Below are positions 15,553 through 25,768 of a stretch of 58,298 nucleotides of DNA, piece after piece. Source of the DNA: Bacteroidetes bacterium HGW-Bacteroidetes-10 (lineage in GTDB: Bacteria > Bacteroidota > Bacteroidia > Bacteroidales > UBA932); the NCBI GenBank assembly GCA_002842695.1, contig PHDT01000012.1:1-58298 (forward strand), read 5' to 3'. Made by a program: the position numbers and the translations under genes. The notes under the pieces are model-generated. The model ran no database searches, was not told where the DNA came from, and saw only the letters and a program-made list of their open reading frames with translations. Position 1 is the stretch's first letter; each line of letters begins with the position of its first letter.

Positions 15553-15560
15553 CAAAGATA
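15553..15560 (-). promoter_or_regulatory. -7 box of the greA promoter (TATCTTTG)
   Basis: TATCTTTG on the minus strand (15560-15553), exact TAnnTTTG match 48 bases before the greA ATG, in the gap after the small membrane-protein gene. No good -33 element at the usual spacing. Confidence 0.5.
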
Positions 15561-15583
15561 AAAAATATTCCTGACAAAAGAAA

Positions 15584-16087
15584 TTACTCCTTAAATTTTG
15601 GAGTCATCAATTCGGAATAAATCACCATTAGTTTGGGGTCTACTGTGAATGGCACCTGTTCTGTATTTTCATCCTTCTCAACCAGCTCAATCTGAACCGA
15701 TTTGTCTGTTGACCTTATTCCCTCTCCGTAATTGAGGTCATCTATGATTACTTTGTCAGGAACAGGAGTATATTCCACCGATCTAGCTCTCGCCTCCTCG
15801 ACCATTGAGGCCAGTGGATTTTCCAGAAAAACGGGTTTCGCAGGTAGCTTGTCAACTACTTTCTCATCATTGGCGAGTACTTCATGAAATCCTTCATCAC
15901 TGAGGGAAGATTGCCTTATCTGGGCATCATCCCTGTTGAAGTAGTCAAAAAAGTCCTCTGCAGGGGGCTGAGTGTGTCCATGCTCCCTTGTCTGTTTAAG
16001 CTCCTCTTTTTTCTTCTTCTCCTTGTAGATCTGAAAAATAAGAGTCGCTATACCCAGTACGATATAGAAAATAGTACTTCCGTCCAT
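15584..16087 (-). CDS. Hypothetical membrane-anchored protein
   Basis: A 167-residue protein with no recognised domain. One N-terminal hydrophobic segment (about 5-20, 'IFYIVLGIATLIFQIY') is followed by a very basic stretch (KEKKKKEELK), so the rest should face the cytoplasm; the remainder is acidic and low in structure-forming motifs. It starts 2 bases after ribF and is the last gene of the long glycogen run, but nothing ties it to glycogen. Similar short single-span proteins sit beside ribF in related genomes, from memory. Confidence 0.7.
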   Translation of the reverse strand: MDGSTIFYIVLGIATLIFQIYKEKKKKEELKQTREHGHTQPPAEDFFDYFNRDDAQIRQSSLSDEGFHEVLANDEKVVDKLPAKPVFLENPLASMVEEARARSVEYTPVPDKVIIDDLNYGEGIRSTDKSVQIELVEKDENTEQVPFTVDPKLMVIYSELMTPKFKE

Positions 16088-16089
16088 AG

Positions 16090-17004
16090 TTACCTCATTT
16101 TAATGTCGCTCTCCGAGAGATAAAGATACGAATTTTCCCTGTCTTTGAAAAGCTGATCCTTTAAATGGTCCAAAGAAGCAAAGGCTACCTCGTCTCTGAG
16201 CTTGCCGGCAAACTCCAGCTTAATGCTCAGTCCGTAAATATCCTCATCAAAATCAAGAATATGTGTCTCGATGGTCCTTTCGTTATTGACTCCAACAGTT
16301 GGCCTTGTACCAATGTTGGTTATACCTCTGAACATCCGTCCCGAAACCTCAGCCCAGACAGCATATACACCATCTGCGGGGAGAACCTTCAAAGGTTCAT
16401 ACAGTCTCATGTTTGCAGTGGGGAAACCAATACTGCGGCCAATTCTCAGCCCCTCAACCACAGCTCCCTCCAGTCCGTAGCGGTAGCCAAGTAAAGAGTT
16501 AGCACTGTCAATATCACCCAGAGAGAGCATCTCTCTGATTTTTGTTGAACTTATTACGACTCCGGTTTCAGTTTCTGTATACTCATCAACCCTTACAGGA
16601 GTTATTCCCATTCGTCTTGCTATCTCCATCATCTCCTCCTGAGTCTGACTGGTGTCATTCCCCACTCTGTGGTCGTAACCAATTACAAGAGTTGTTACCT
16701 TGTATTTGTCAATCAGATAGTTTTTGAAATACTCTTCTGTTGTCTGGGAGGCAAACTCCTTGTCAAACTTGAGAGTGTGCACTTCATCAATTCCATAGGC
16801 TCTCATAAGAGCCACCTTTTCATCTATAGAGGTGAGAAGGCGGAACTTTGCCGCATCCTGCTGTAAAACCGTTCTTGGATGCGGCCACAGGGTAATAATG
16901 GCAGATGTGCCCCCGCAGGATTTAGCGAGTGCACATATCTTGTCCAGTACTGCCCGGTGTCCTCTGTGGACTCCGTCAAAAAAACCTGTAGCTGCTACAA
17001 CCAT
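16090..17004 (-). CDS. ribF: Bifunctional riboflavin kinase / FAD synthetase
   Basis: Converts riboflavin to FMN and FMN to FAD. The 304-residue protein has the N-terminal nucleotidyltransferase domain ('GFFDGVHRGHRAVL' near the start, 'VVISSTKIREML' at about 150) and the C-terminal flavokinase domain ('GRSIGFPTANM', 'GVYAVWAEVSGRMFRGITNI'). Both active sites look intact. The start overlaps the end of the upstream glycogen gene by 10 bases, so it is translated from the same transcript. Confidence 0.96.
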   Translation of the reverse strand: MVVAATGFFDGVHRGHRAVLDKICALAKSCGGTSAIITLWPHPRTVLQQDAAKFRLLTSIDEKVALMRAYGIDEVHTLKFDKEFASQTTEEYFKNYLIDKYKVTTLVIGYDHRVGNDTSQTQEEMMEIARRMGITPVRVDEYTETETGVVISSTKIREMLSLGDIDSANSLLGYRYGLEGAVVEGLRIGRSIGFPTANMRLYEPLKVLPADGVYAVWAEVSGRMFRGITNIGTRPTVGVNNERTIETHILDFDEDIYGLSIKLEFAGKLRDEVAFASLDHLKDQLFKDRENSYLYLSESDIKMR

Positions 17005-20000
17005 CTTATCAAGTCAAAATCCTGTCTGTGGGGCAATGCCGGATTTTTGGCATACATTCTTGCCGCCACATTAAATATTCCTGCTGTCTCTGGAAGCATA
17101 TTGCAAACATACTTTGAAACTCCATCTGAAGTACCGGCATGTTCAAAATCGAAACTCTTCCTGATAACCATTCTGCCTGCAACAGGGTCGTTTGTTGCAA
17201 GAACAAGCTCCACTCCAATTTCTCCCGGTGAAAGAGATCCGAGAGCAAGCTCTACTTCTGCATGATACTCTCCGCCAATAGAAAGATTTACCCTTGCACT
17301 GTCCGGTCTGTTGAAGCTTCTTACTTCAATGAGAGGCCACTCTGCGCGCATCCTCTTTTTCCAGAATGCCAGTTCACGGGCAGATGCATAGTCATTTGCC
17401 ACAATTTCTGAATGTCTCTTTGCAAGAGGAAGATAATACTGATTTACGTAATCGGTAATCATCCTGTTTGTGGTAAAGTTACCGGCCACTTTGGCTATTG
17501 TGTTCTTGATCACATCTACCCACGCCATTGGAACTCCGCTCTTTTTATCTGTGTCGTAGAAAAGAGGGGCAATGTCGTTTTCAAGCATGTTGTATATGGT
17601 AGTCGCATCAAGTTCGTCCTGATAGTTCTGATTTTCATATGTCTTCTCCATAGGAAGAGCCCATCCGGCACCCTCTTTATAACCTTCAACCCACCATCCG
17701 TCAAGAACTGAAAAGTGCATCACGCCGTTCATTACAGCTTTTTCTCCGCTGGTTCCCGATGCCTCAAGTGGCCTTGTAGGTGTGTTCATCCAGATGTCCA
17801 CTCCCTGCACAAGCCTTTTGGCTATTGTCATGTCATAGCCCGGAAGGAAGATAATCTTGCCTATAAACTGTGGTAAAAGTGAAACCTCAACAATATGTCT
17901 TATAAGATCCTGCCCTGCCTTGTCTGCCGGGTGTGCCTTACCTGCAAAAATAAACTGAACAGGTTCGTGCGGATCGTTAACGATTTTCTCCAGTCTGGCC
18001 AGATCTCTGAACAGAAGGTGAGCTCTCTTATATGTAGCAAACCTTCTGGCAAATCCTATTGTAAGAATATCATCTCTCAGGCTCTCCTTAATCATTACAA
18101 CCTGCTGAGGTGTGTAGTGAACGGTAGCTGCAGGATCTGACAACATCTCCTTAACCTTGTTAATCAGTCTTGTTCTGAGATGGTTTCTCACATCCCAAAT
18201 ACGAGATTCATCAACTTTGTATATGCCTTCAAAACAGCTCTTGTTGTAATTATGTGAAGCAAATTCACTTCCAAACACTTCTGAATGAATCTCCTTCCAC
18301 TCAGTTGCAGTCCATGTAGGATAGTGAACGCCATTGGTTACATATCCAACATGAAGTTCTTCAGGCATATAACCTGGCCAGAGCGGTGCAAGAATATCGC
18401 GGCTTACCTTTCCGTGAAGCCAGCTAACTCCGTTTACATCCTGTGACAAATTGCAGGCAAGGTTGCTCATAGAGAACTTCTCCTGAATATCATTTGGGTC
18501 AATTTTCCCGAGGGACATCATCATCTCCCAGGAAATTTTGAGTCGTGAAGGGTAGTGGTTCATGTAGCCCCTCAGAAGATCTTCAGGGAATGCGTCATGA
18601 CCTGCAGGAACAGGCGTATGTGTTGTAAAGAGCGAGGATGCCCTTACAACCTCCAGTGCCTCACCGTAAGTGAGGTTATCTTCACTGATGTATTCACGGA
18701 GTCTCTCAAGACCAGTGAAGGCAGCATGGCCTTCATTACAGTGATAAACATCTGCCTCAATACCCAGTAATCTTAGTGCCCTTATACCTCCAATACCAAG
18801 CAGCATCTCCTGCTTAAGCCTGTTTTCAAGGTCACCGCCGTAGAGGTAGTGAGTTATAGTGCGATCTTCCGGAAGGTTATCTTCAAAATCTGTATCCATA
18901 AGGTAGAGCGGAGTTCTTCCTACATCTGCCCTCCATAATCTTGCATGCAGGGTTCTTCCTGGGAGGGCGACCTTAACGACTATCCAGTCTCCGTTCTGGT
19001 CCCTCACCTGGCTTACAGGAAGTTTCGCAAAGTCCTGAGCCTCATACTCTGCTACCTGGTCGCCCTGTGCAGAGAGTTTCTGAGTAAAATACCCGTATCT
19101 GTACAAAAGGCCTACTCCTGTTATAGGAATCATTTTGTCGCTTGACTCTTTGAGGTAGTCACCTGCAAGAATTCCAAGTCCGCCGGAATAAATCTTAAGA
19201 GACTGATCAAGTCCGTATTCCATTGAAAAATATGAGATTCTTGGTCCTGTCATAGACTTGCCCTCCTCCATATAGGCAGAAAAATCACCATATACCTTAT
19301 CCAGTTTCGCAAGGAAGAGAGAATCCTTTTCCAGCTCCCTTGTTCTTGTAAGGCTGATACTGTCCAGCAGAAGTATAGGATTACCATGGCTCTCCCTCCA
19401 TAGAAGAGGATCTACCATCTTGAAAAGCTCCATGGCCTCATCATTCCAGCTCCACCAAAGGTTTTTTGAAATTGTGTCAAGATGTTTCAGCCTTTCAGGA
19501 AGCTGTTTGTTTATGATAACTGTCGACCAGTTTGGCTTGTTGGCCACATTAATCTTAAAGTTAAGATGGTCTCTGTCGTCCGGTGACTGAGGGAATGCTC
19601 CCCTGTTGTCTGCAATGTTATCTATAGCCATTGAATATGCCTTTTTATAATATATTAACTGATTCTCCCACAGTGCAATTCTGGATGCCTCCTTTGCACT
19701 TTTTCTTAATTCCTTCTCTTCTTTTCCGCCCAAAGATGCGGCTTTTTCAATAATTTCCGATAATTTTTCTGCTACCTGAGAGTAGTTATTGTCGTCTCTC
19801 TCCACCACTTCAATGCCAGGATGCTCTCCTGCAAGATGTTCCTTTACCCAAAGTCCAAATCCAGCCAGGGTAGTTGTGACTGTAGGGACGCTAAAGGCAA
19901 GGCTCTCAAGCGGTGTGTATCCCCATGGCTCGTAATAAGATGGAAAGAGTGTAAGATCCAGACCGGCCAGAAGTTCGTAATATGTTTTATTAAAAACTCC

Positions 20001-21233
20001 GTCGTGACCGTTCAGGTATGATGGCACAAAGAATACTCTTACTTTGTCTGTCGCTCTGTTCAGGAGGTCAATCTCCCTGACTTTTTTTACAATTGGGTCC
20101 CATTCAGGCTCACTCAGATAGTGAGTGCAATTGGTTGTGTAATCTCCGCCTCCTGACAGTTTTGCCAGCAGCTCCTTATTCGGGCCGTTGTGACCGGCAG
20201 GTATAAACATAAAAGCAATAATCTCCCTGTTGCTTTTTGAGTTTTTGAGAGCGCCCAGAGAATCGAGAAAAAGGTCAAGCCCCTTGTTCTTATACTCATA
20301 TCGTCCGCTTATCCCCACAAGAAGAGCATCACCGGAGACCTCTCTGCCGGACATAGCTGCGGCCATCTCCAGAAGTATTCCTCTTGAACTCTTTCTCAAT
20401 AATTCAAGCGTTTCATTGTTGGGAGCGATAGTCTCATCAAAACCATTTGGGGTTACAATATCTGTATCTCTGCCAAGAAAACGGGAGCACTCTCTTGATG
20501 TAATATCACTGACTGTTGTAAAGATATCTGCTTCTCTGGCAGAAATTTTCTCAAGCGAGTGTTTGGCTGTTATATGAAGTTCCGATGCTTTTGCATCTGC
20601 GTCTATGGTGCTCTCCATACTGTATAATGGCAGGTTGTTTCCTGCAATCGACCTGCCCAGTGCAGTTGCATGGGTTGTAAATACAGTTGCAACCGGAAGT
20701 GTTGTCTCTTTGATATAGAGAAGTCCCGCTCCTGTCATCCATTCATGAAACTGAGCAACTATCTTGTGATGGGAAGAGAGGTTATATCTTACAAAGCTCT
20801 CGATTACCTTGCCTGTTGCGTATCCGAAAAGTGCGCTCTCTACATAGTCCCACTGACCTGACAGTGAGTCCAGCTTATATCTCTTCCAGAACTGGGTTAG
20901 AATTTCATCTTTCCTTGTTATGTAACTGCTGAAATCGACCAGAATGGCTACCGGATTTCCCGGAACATTCCACCTTCCGGTGCGGATTCTGAGCCCCTCG
21001 TCCTCTGCCCTGGTTTTCCATGCTCTGAATATCTCCGGATCCTCTGTAAATTCAGGATTAACTCCGGTTTCCCTCCATACGTCGGGCCCTACAAGTATGT
21101 GCTTTTCACCATACTCCTTTGAGAGGTTAAGGGCTTTGGTAGCGATAACTGTATGTATCCCGCCCACCTTGTTGCATACCTCCCAGCTTACCTCAAAGAG
21201 GTAATCGGGGTGCTGAATCTTTATCTCTGACAT
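16995..21233 (-). CDS. Fused glycogen synthase (GT3) and alpha-glucan phosphorylase (GT35)
   Basis: A 1412-residue two-enzyme protein. The N-terminal half (about 1-545) is a eukaryote-type GT3 glycogen synthase: 'EVSWEVCNKVGGIHTVI' at 14-30, 'TTHATALGR', and the 'EPWGYTPLES' motif. It is followed by a DUF3417 domain ('NLWWSWNDEA') and a GT35 phosphorylase with the PLP-lysine region 'EASGTSGEKAVMNG'. One half builds alpha-1,4-glucan from an NDP-glucose donor (GT3 enzymes use UDP-glucose) and the other releases glucose-1-phosphate. Such fusions are known in Bacteroidetes. It lies in the glycogen operon, 18 bases after GH57. Confidence 0.92.
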   Translation of the reverse strand: MSEIKIQHPDYLFEVSWEVCNKVGGIHTVIATKALNLSKEYGEKHILVGPDVWRETGVNPEFTEDPEIFRAWKTRAEDEGLRIRTGRWNVPGNPVAILVDFSSYITRKDEILTQFWKRYKLDSLSGQWDYVESALFGYATGKVIESFVRYNLSSHHKIVAQFHEWMTGAGLLYIKETTLPVATVFTTHATALGRSIAGNNLPLYSMESTIDADAKASELHITAKHSLEKISAREADIFTTVSDITSRECSRFLGRDTDIVTPNGFDETIAPNNETLELLRKSSRGILLEMAAAMSGREVSGDALLVGISGRYEYKNKGLDLFLDSLGALKNSKSNREIIAFMFIPAGHNGPNKELLAKLSGGGDYTTNCTHYLSEPEWDPIVKKVREIDLLNRATDKVRVFFVPSYLNGHDGVFNKTYYELLAGLDLTLFPSYYEPWGYTPLESLAFSVPTVTTTLAGFGLWVKEHLAGEHPGIEVVERDDNNYSQVAEKLSEIIEKAASLGGKEEKELRKSAKEASRIALWENQLIYYKKAYSMAIDNIADNRGAFPQSPDDRDHLNFKINVANKPNWSTVIINKQLPERLKHLDTISKNLWWSWNDEAMELFKMVDPLLWRESHGNPILLLDSISLTRTRELEKDSLFLAKLDKVYGDFSAYMEEGKSMTGPRISYFSMEYGLDQSLKIYSGGLGILAGDYLKESSDKMIPITGVGLLYRYGYFTQKLSAQGDQVAEYEAQDFAKLPVSQVRDQNGDWIVVKVALPGRTLHARLWRADVGRTPLYLMDTDFEDNLPEDRTITHYLYGGDLENRLKQEMLLGIGGIRALRLLGIEADVYHCNEGHAAFTGLERLREYISEDNLTYGEALEVVRASSLFTTHTPVPAGHDAFPEDLLRGYMNHYPSRLKISWEMMMSLGKIDPNDIQEKFSMSNLACNLSQDVNGVSWLHGKVSRDILAPLWPGYMPEELHVGYVTNGVHYPTWTATEWKEIHSEVFGSEFASHNYNKSCFEGIYKVDESRIWDVRNHLRTRLINKVKEMLSDPAATVHYTPQQVVMIKESLRDDILTIGFARRFATYKRAHLLFRDLARLEKIVNDPHEPVQFIFAGKAHPADKAGQDLIRHIVEVSLLPQFIGKIIFLPGYDMTIAKRLVQGVDIWMNTPTRPLEASGTSGEKAVMNGVMHFSVLDGWWVEGYKEGAGWALPMEKTYENQNYQDELDATTIYNMLENDIAPLFYDTDKKSGVPMAWVDVIKNTIAKVAGNFTTNRMITDYVNQYYLPLAKRHSEIVANDYASARELAFWKKRMRAEWPLIEVRSFNRPDSARVNLSIGGEYHAEVELALGSLSPGEIGVELVLATNDPVAGRMVIRKSFDFEHAGTSDGVSKYVCNMLPETAGIFNVAARMYAKNPALPHRQDFDLIRWL

Positions 21234-21251
21234 TTTGTTTTCCTACCTTTT

Positions 21252-22499
21252 TTATTTTTTCGAGCCTTTTTTAGCTGCAATTTTTGTTCCACTTTTAACC
21301 TCCTGAGGGATAGCTTGCCGCTGAACTCTTACCAGAAAATCGCTCAAAACGTTCATGTAATTGATAAAGGCTTCGTATGGGGTATCATAAGGATTAAAAT
21401 ATTTATGAACTGCACCATCTGAGAAAAACTTGGTGCACATGTAATAGAAATGGTCGCTCTCCTGAAGCTTAAGAAAATCCGAAAGAAGCGCTTTGTCACC
21501 CGATGCAATTACTGTCTCCCTCACTGCATACAATTTGTCGAAAGCCTCATTCTGAAGTTCATTTCCAAGCCACGCAGATGTATCTCTCTCCTCGTCTGCC
21601 CATGAAATTGCGTATGGAACATGAAGCGGAGCCACAGGCTGATGCTTTTTGCACACCTCAGATGGTGTAAGAAACTCAAATTCTGTCTGCGAGAGAACTG
21701 CTCCGGGAAGATGCTTCAGAAATTCAAAGATCCCCGTTGAAGCTTGCTGATGCTCCCCGAATGTTTCGTAATCCATAAAGAGATTTACTATCTCCTCTTT
21801 TTCCAGAGATCTGGAAATCCAGGTCACATATTTATCTGATGTGAGAGGCCAGTTAGTCCAGGACCTGTCCGAAAAGCGGAAAGCTATATCGTCGCTCAGC
21901 TGAAAGTTCTTAAGAAGAAGTTTCAACCTTGGATTAAGTGAGTTTGTATATATGTAGTTGGGACTTTTCCATCCGAGTATATGCTTCGCCCCCTCTGTGA
22001 GCATTCCCCTGAACCCAAGGGCAGCTACAACTGAACCAATCTGGTCTGAATATATGAGCTCTGTGTTTCTGAAGACTTTAGGCTTCTGCCCAAATAGCTC
22101 CTCAATCTTTGCAGAATGAAGTTTAACCTGAAATGCGAACTCCTCCTCAGAAACAAGAGATGAGAGTGAGTGTGCATATGTCTCTGCGAGAAATTCCACA
22201 CATCCTGTTTTTGCCAGTTCCCTGAAACTCTCAATAACCTCCGGCGCATATTTTTCGAACTGATCGAGGGCAACGCCGGAAATTGAATAGGCAATTTTGA
22301 ATGCCCCCTTGTGCTGCTTAATGAGGCTCAGCATTATTTCATTTGCGGGAAGATAGCACCGCTGGGCAACTCGTTTAAGAATTGTCTTGTTTGCGAAGTC
22401 GTCATAATAGTAAGACTCCCTGCCAATGTCAAAAAACCTGTACAGCCTCAGCCTGTCCGGCTGATGGACCTGAAAGTATAGGCATATTGTCTTTTTCAT
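21252..22499 (-). CDS. GH57 family alpha-amylase/glucanotransferase
   Basis: A cytoplasmic glycoside hydrolase of family 57, 415 residues with no signal peptide. It starts with the characteristic 'CLYFQVHQPDRLRLYRFF'. The nucleophile region is 'RNTELIYSD' and the acid/base region 'MDYETFGEHQ'. GH57 members include alpha-amylases, 4-alpha-glucanotransferases and branching enzymes; the length and the cluster suggest remodelling of glycogen chains. The Lys-rich tail is unstructured. It starts 6 bases after the GT4 gene. Confidence 0.9.
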   Translation of the reverse strand: MKKTICLYFQVHQPDRLRLYRFFDIGRESYYYDDFANKTILKRVAQRCYLPANEIMLSLIKQHKGAFKIAYSISGVALDQFEKYAPEVIESFRELAKTGCVEFLAETYAHSLSSLVSEEEFAFQVKLHSAKIEELFGQKPKVFRNTELIYSDQIGSVVAALGFRGMLTEGAKHILGWKSPNYIYTNSLNPRLKLLLKNFQLSDDIAFRFSDRSWTNWPLTSDKYVTWISRSLEKEEIVNLFMDYETFGEHQQASTGIFEFLKHLPGAVLSQTEFEFLTPSEVCKKHQPVAPLHVPYAISWADEERDTSAWLGNELQNEAFDKLYAVRETVIASGDKALLSDFLKLQESDHFYYMCTKFFSDGAVHKYFNPYDTPYEAFINYMNVLSDFLVRVQRQAIPQEVKSGTKIAAKKGSKK

Positions 22500-22505
22500 A
22501 AATAA

Positions 22506-23786
22506 CTATTTTATCAGTTCTGCATAAATCTCTTTTACATGGAAGGCGGCATTGTCCCACCTCAGGGCATTTACCTCTTCAAGTCCATTTCTTACAGCCA
22601 TGGCCGGCAGTGCCGGATATGCCAGAAGTCCGTATATGGCATCTGCCATAGCGTCGATATCCCAGAAATCGACCTTTATTGCATGGTGCAACACCTCGGC
22701 CACACCACTCTGTTTGGAAATAATTGTGGGAACATTTGATCTCATTGCCTCCAGAGGTGAAATCCCAAATGGTTCAGATACCGATGGCATCACATAGACA
22801 TCTGAATAGGCAAACATCTTTTTAACATCTTCTCCTTTGAGAAAACCGGTAAAGTGAAAGTTTGTGGCAATGCCCAGTTTTGCAACTCGTCTGATTGATC
22901 TGTTTAGCAAATCACCGCTTCCGGCCATTACGAAACGAACCTTGGGATATCTTTTAATAACTTTGGCTGCGGCCTCAATGAAATATTCAGGTCCCTTCTG
23001 AAATGTGATCCTTCCAAGAAATGTAACAATTTTATCATCCACACCCCTCTCAACAGACAATTGCTCAAAGCCGTCAAAGTCAACGGCATTGTGAACTGTA
23101 ACAACTTTATCAGGGTGAATTCCGTATTTGTTAATGACAGTATTACGGGTGAGATTGCTTACGGCAATAACCTTATCGGCCTCTCTCATCCCCAGTTTTT
23201 CAAGGTCATAAACAATTGTATTGATATTGTTCCCGCTTCTGTCAAACTCTGTTGCATGAACATGAACAACAAGCGGTTTTCCGGTTAGTCGTTTTGCTGC
23301 TGTTCCTGCAAGGTATGTAAGCCAGTCATGGGCATGAATTACATCAAAATCATACCTTAGCGCAATTTCGGCTGCAACCATTGCATATCTGGAGACCTCT
23401 TCCATAAGGTCCGAACCATATTTTCCTGAGAATTTGTATTTCTGTCCCAGGAAGCTCTTGTAATCCTTTACCTGTCCTCGCCTGTTTTTCTCAACCTCCT
23501 CAGTAAACTGTTCAGGAGTGAGATAGGGAACCATGTTAGTTCCGACTCTCAGGAACTGAACTTTTTCAAGGACATTTCTGACATTTTTTGCTGATTCTGT
23601 TACAGCAATATCGCTTGCATTAATAATTTTCACAGCACTTTCGTCCTCATCTCCGGAGGCAGAAGGCATCACAAAGAGTACCTCTGCTCCCATATTGGAC
23701 AACCCCTTTGTAAGTCCGTAGCAGGCTGTGCCGAGTCCTCCCGATATGTGCGGAGGAAACTCCCATCCAAACATCAACACCTTCAT
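22506..23786 (-). CDS. GT4-type glycosyltransferase, glycogen synthase-like
   Basis: A 426-residue GT-B glycosyltransferase. The N-terminal 'MFGWEFPPHISGGLGTACYG' is the glycine-rich acceptor loop seen in starch and glycogen synthases. The C-terminal domain has 'GRITFQKGPEYFIEAA' and the donor-binding 'SVSEPFGISPLEAM' (E-x7-E). The gene position between GH57 and the debranching enzyme points to alpha-glucan synthesis, giving this organism a second synthase beside the fused GT3. Donor specificity cannot be read from the sequence. It overlaps the debranching gene by 4 bases. Confidence 0.85.
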   Translation of the reverse strand: MKVLMFGWEFPPHISGGLGTACYGLTKGLSNMGAEVLFVMPSASGDEDESAVKIINASDIAVTESAKNVRNVLEKVQFLRVGTNMVPYLTPEQFTEEVEKNRRGQVKDYKSFLGQKYKFSGKYGSDLMEEVSRYAMVAAEIALRYDFDVIHAHDWLTYLAGTAAKRLTGKPLVVHVHATEFDRSGNNINTIVYDLEKLGMREADKVIAVSNLTRNTVINKYGIHPDKVVTVHNAVDFDGFEQLSVERGVDDKIVTFLGRITFQKGPEYFIEAAAKVIKRYPKVRFVMAGSGDLLNRSIRRVAKLGIATNFHFTGFLKGEDVKKMFAYSDVYVMPSVSEPFGISPLEAMRSNVPTIISKQSGVAEVLHHAIKVDFWDIDAMADAIYGLLAYPALPAMAVRNGLEEVNALRWDNAAFHVKEIYAELIK

Positions 23787-25717
23787 GGCTTCTCCTTTTT
23801 GAATTGAGCAATCTCACTCATGGCCCACATGAATGAGGCCACACTTATTGAATAGGATGTGCATCCGTGAGGTAAATGAGGAGGATCTCCGTCATAAACT
23901 TCAGAAATTGAACCAATGCAATGTATCTCAATATCTTCCTCGAAAGCTGAGAGCAAATCTCTGGCCTTGTTAATGAACGCCTCCCCGTAGAGTTTAAGGT
24001 TGGCATCTATGTAAAAACCAAGCAACCATGGTCTTGTTGTCCCCTGATGATATGCACTGTTTCTGGAAAACTCATCTCCGTCGTATTCACTCTTGTAGAA
24101 CGGACTTTGCGGCGAGAGTGTTCTTATTCCCCTGTCTGTAAGCAACTCCTGCTTAACCTTCTGAAGAACCATCGATTTTTGCTCATCGCTCAGCGGAGAA
24201 AATTCAAACGAGCAGGTAAATAGCTGATTGGGTCTCACGCATTTATTTTGTCCTTCATGTCCCACATAATCTGCAAGATAGTTTCCATTTTCTATCCAGA
24301 AGGCCATGTTGAAATATTTCTCTATGTTCTTTTTGACCGGCTCCCACTCCTCTCTGAAACTCTTTTCAGAAGAAGAGAGAGCCATTGATAGAGCAAAACA
24401 GATTGCATTATACCACAGAGAGTTTAACTCCACCTGATAACCCTCTCTCTCAGTTACAGGCACACCCGCAGCCATTGCATCCATCCAGCTTAGAGGAGCG
24501 CCTCTTTTCTCTGCCCACAAAAGGCCGTTATCATGCAGCTTTATTGTAGATTCAGGACGATTATCCCTGTAGTGTTCAAGAATATCCTTTAAAAGCGGAC
24601 CATACTCTTTCCAAATCTGATTTTTGTTTCCGGTAAAATATGAATAGTGCTGCAGTGCCCAGAAGAGCCAAAGGGGAACATCCGGTCTTGATCCGTTTCC
24701 GGAAGGAATCCTGCCCTCTCTCTCTATGAGTGAGTCAATAATCTCTTTGAATCTTTTTTTATCCTGGTTTGCGTAAAGAGTAAGCCCGGGCGCAGCGAGA
24801 AGCGTTTCGCGCGGACTTCTGTCCAGCCATGGATAACCGGCATATATACTGGTCTTTCCGTCAATGTTTATTATGAACTGTTTTGCAGCTATGCGAAGGC
24901 AGCTTTCGAAGCTATCCCTGCTGCTCCTCAGCGTAAGATACTTTTCAAATCTGCTCTTTAAGCCGGCAGGTTTTTCAACAGATGTAGATGCCGAGAATAA
25001 AATTTGCTGACCCTTCTTGATTGGCATCTCAAAGTAGCCCGGCACAAAGAGATCTTCTGCCGATTCGTATGCGCGCCTGCGCTCCTCCTTGTACTCTGCA
25101 TTAAAGTACCAGTCGGGGTTTGAAATGTATTCGGCCTTGCAGGAGAGCTGTAAATTAAGATCCGGGAATCCTTTGTAAAGGCAGAATGCCCTTCCTCCGG
25201 GGATCTCCCTTGATGATGTATTTGCATCCATATTCACTTTTGACAAAGAGTGAATATGTCTGAAAGCCATAAACGGTTTAAGCCTGAGTATCGTAGGGGA
25301 GTTTGCCTCCAGCAGGGTGTATCTTGCGAAGAACTGCTCTTCGCTGTGGCTGAGCATCATCTCCTTGCGGAATACCATTCCGCCTACCCTGTAGGTAACT
25401 GATACGCATTTATCAATCTCAAAATCCCTGATATACTTGTGCCCCCTTGGCTCATAAACATCGCCGTAGCGGTGTATTCCAAGGTTAAATGACTTGTCAT
25501 GCTGGACAAGAGTCTCGTCAAGGGACGAAAGCAGTACGAATTTCTCATTATTGAATGCAGAAACGGGAAGAACCAGTAGTCCGTGGTATTTCCTGGTATT
25601 GCAGCACACAATCGTGGTATTCATATAACCACCTGCATGATTGGTAGATAGAAATTCCCGTTTAAGAGAATATTCCAGGTTTACCAGCTCCTCTTTGTTA
25701 AATTGTAAGTAGGCCAT
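23783..25717 (-). CDS. Glycogen debranching enzyme (amylo-alpha-1,6-glucosidase, GH133)
   Basis: Hydrolyses the alpha-1,6 branch points of glycogen. The 644-residue protein has an N-terminal beta domain with the conserved 'CCNTRKYHGLLVLP' and a C-terminal (alpha/alpha)6 barrel (about 270-640) with 'YPWLDRSPRETLLAAPGL', 'GLLWAEKRGAPLSWMDA' and 'YHQGTTRPWLLGFY'. Members of this family lack the transferase half of eukaryotic debranching enzyme, so GH57 or the phosphorylase may supply chain shortening. It lies 51 bases after glgB. Confidence 0.92.
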   Translation of the reverse strand: MAYLQFNKEELVNLEYSLKREFLSTNHAGGYMNTTIVCCNTRKYHGLLVLPVSAFNNEKFVLLSSLDETLVQHDKSFNLGIHRYGDVYEPRGHKYIRDFEIDKCVSVTYRVGGMVFRKEMMLSHSEEQFFARYTLLEANSPTILRLKPFMAFRHIHSLSKVNMDANTSSREIPGGRAFCLYKGFPDLNLQLSCKAEYISNPDWYFNAEYKEERRRAYESAEDLFVPGYFEMPIKKGQQILFSASTSVEKPAGLKSRFEKYLTLRSSRDSFESCLRIAAKQFIINIDGKTSIYAGYPWLDRSPRETLLAAPGLTLYANQDKKRFKEIIDSLIEREGRIPSGNGSRPDVPLWLFWALQHYSYFTGNKNQIWKEYGPLLKDILEHYRDNRPESTIKLHDNGLLWAEKRGAPLSWMDAMAAGVPVTEREGYQVELNSLWYNAICFALSMALSSSEKSFREEWEPVKKNIEKYFNMAFWIENGNYLADYVGHEGQNKCVRPNQLFTCSFEFSPLSDEQKSMVLQKVKQELLTDRGIRTLSPQSPFYKSEYDGDEFSRNSAYHQGTTRPWLLGFYIDANLKLYGEAFINKARDLLSAFEEDIEIHCIGSISEVYDGDPPHLPHGCTSYSISVASFMWAMSEIAQFKKEKP

Positions 25718-25768
25718 GCGGTTTGTTTTAATCTATGCAAGTTAGCAAAAAAATGTTAAGAGATTGTT

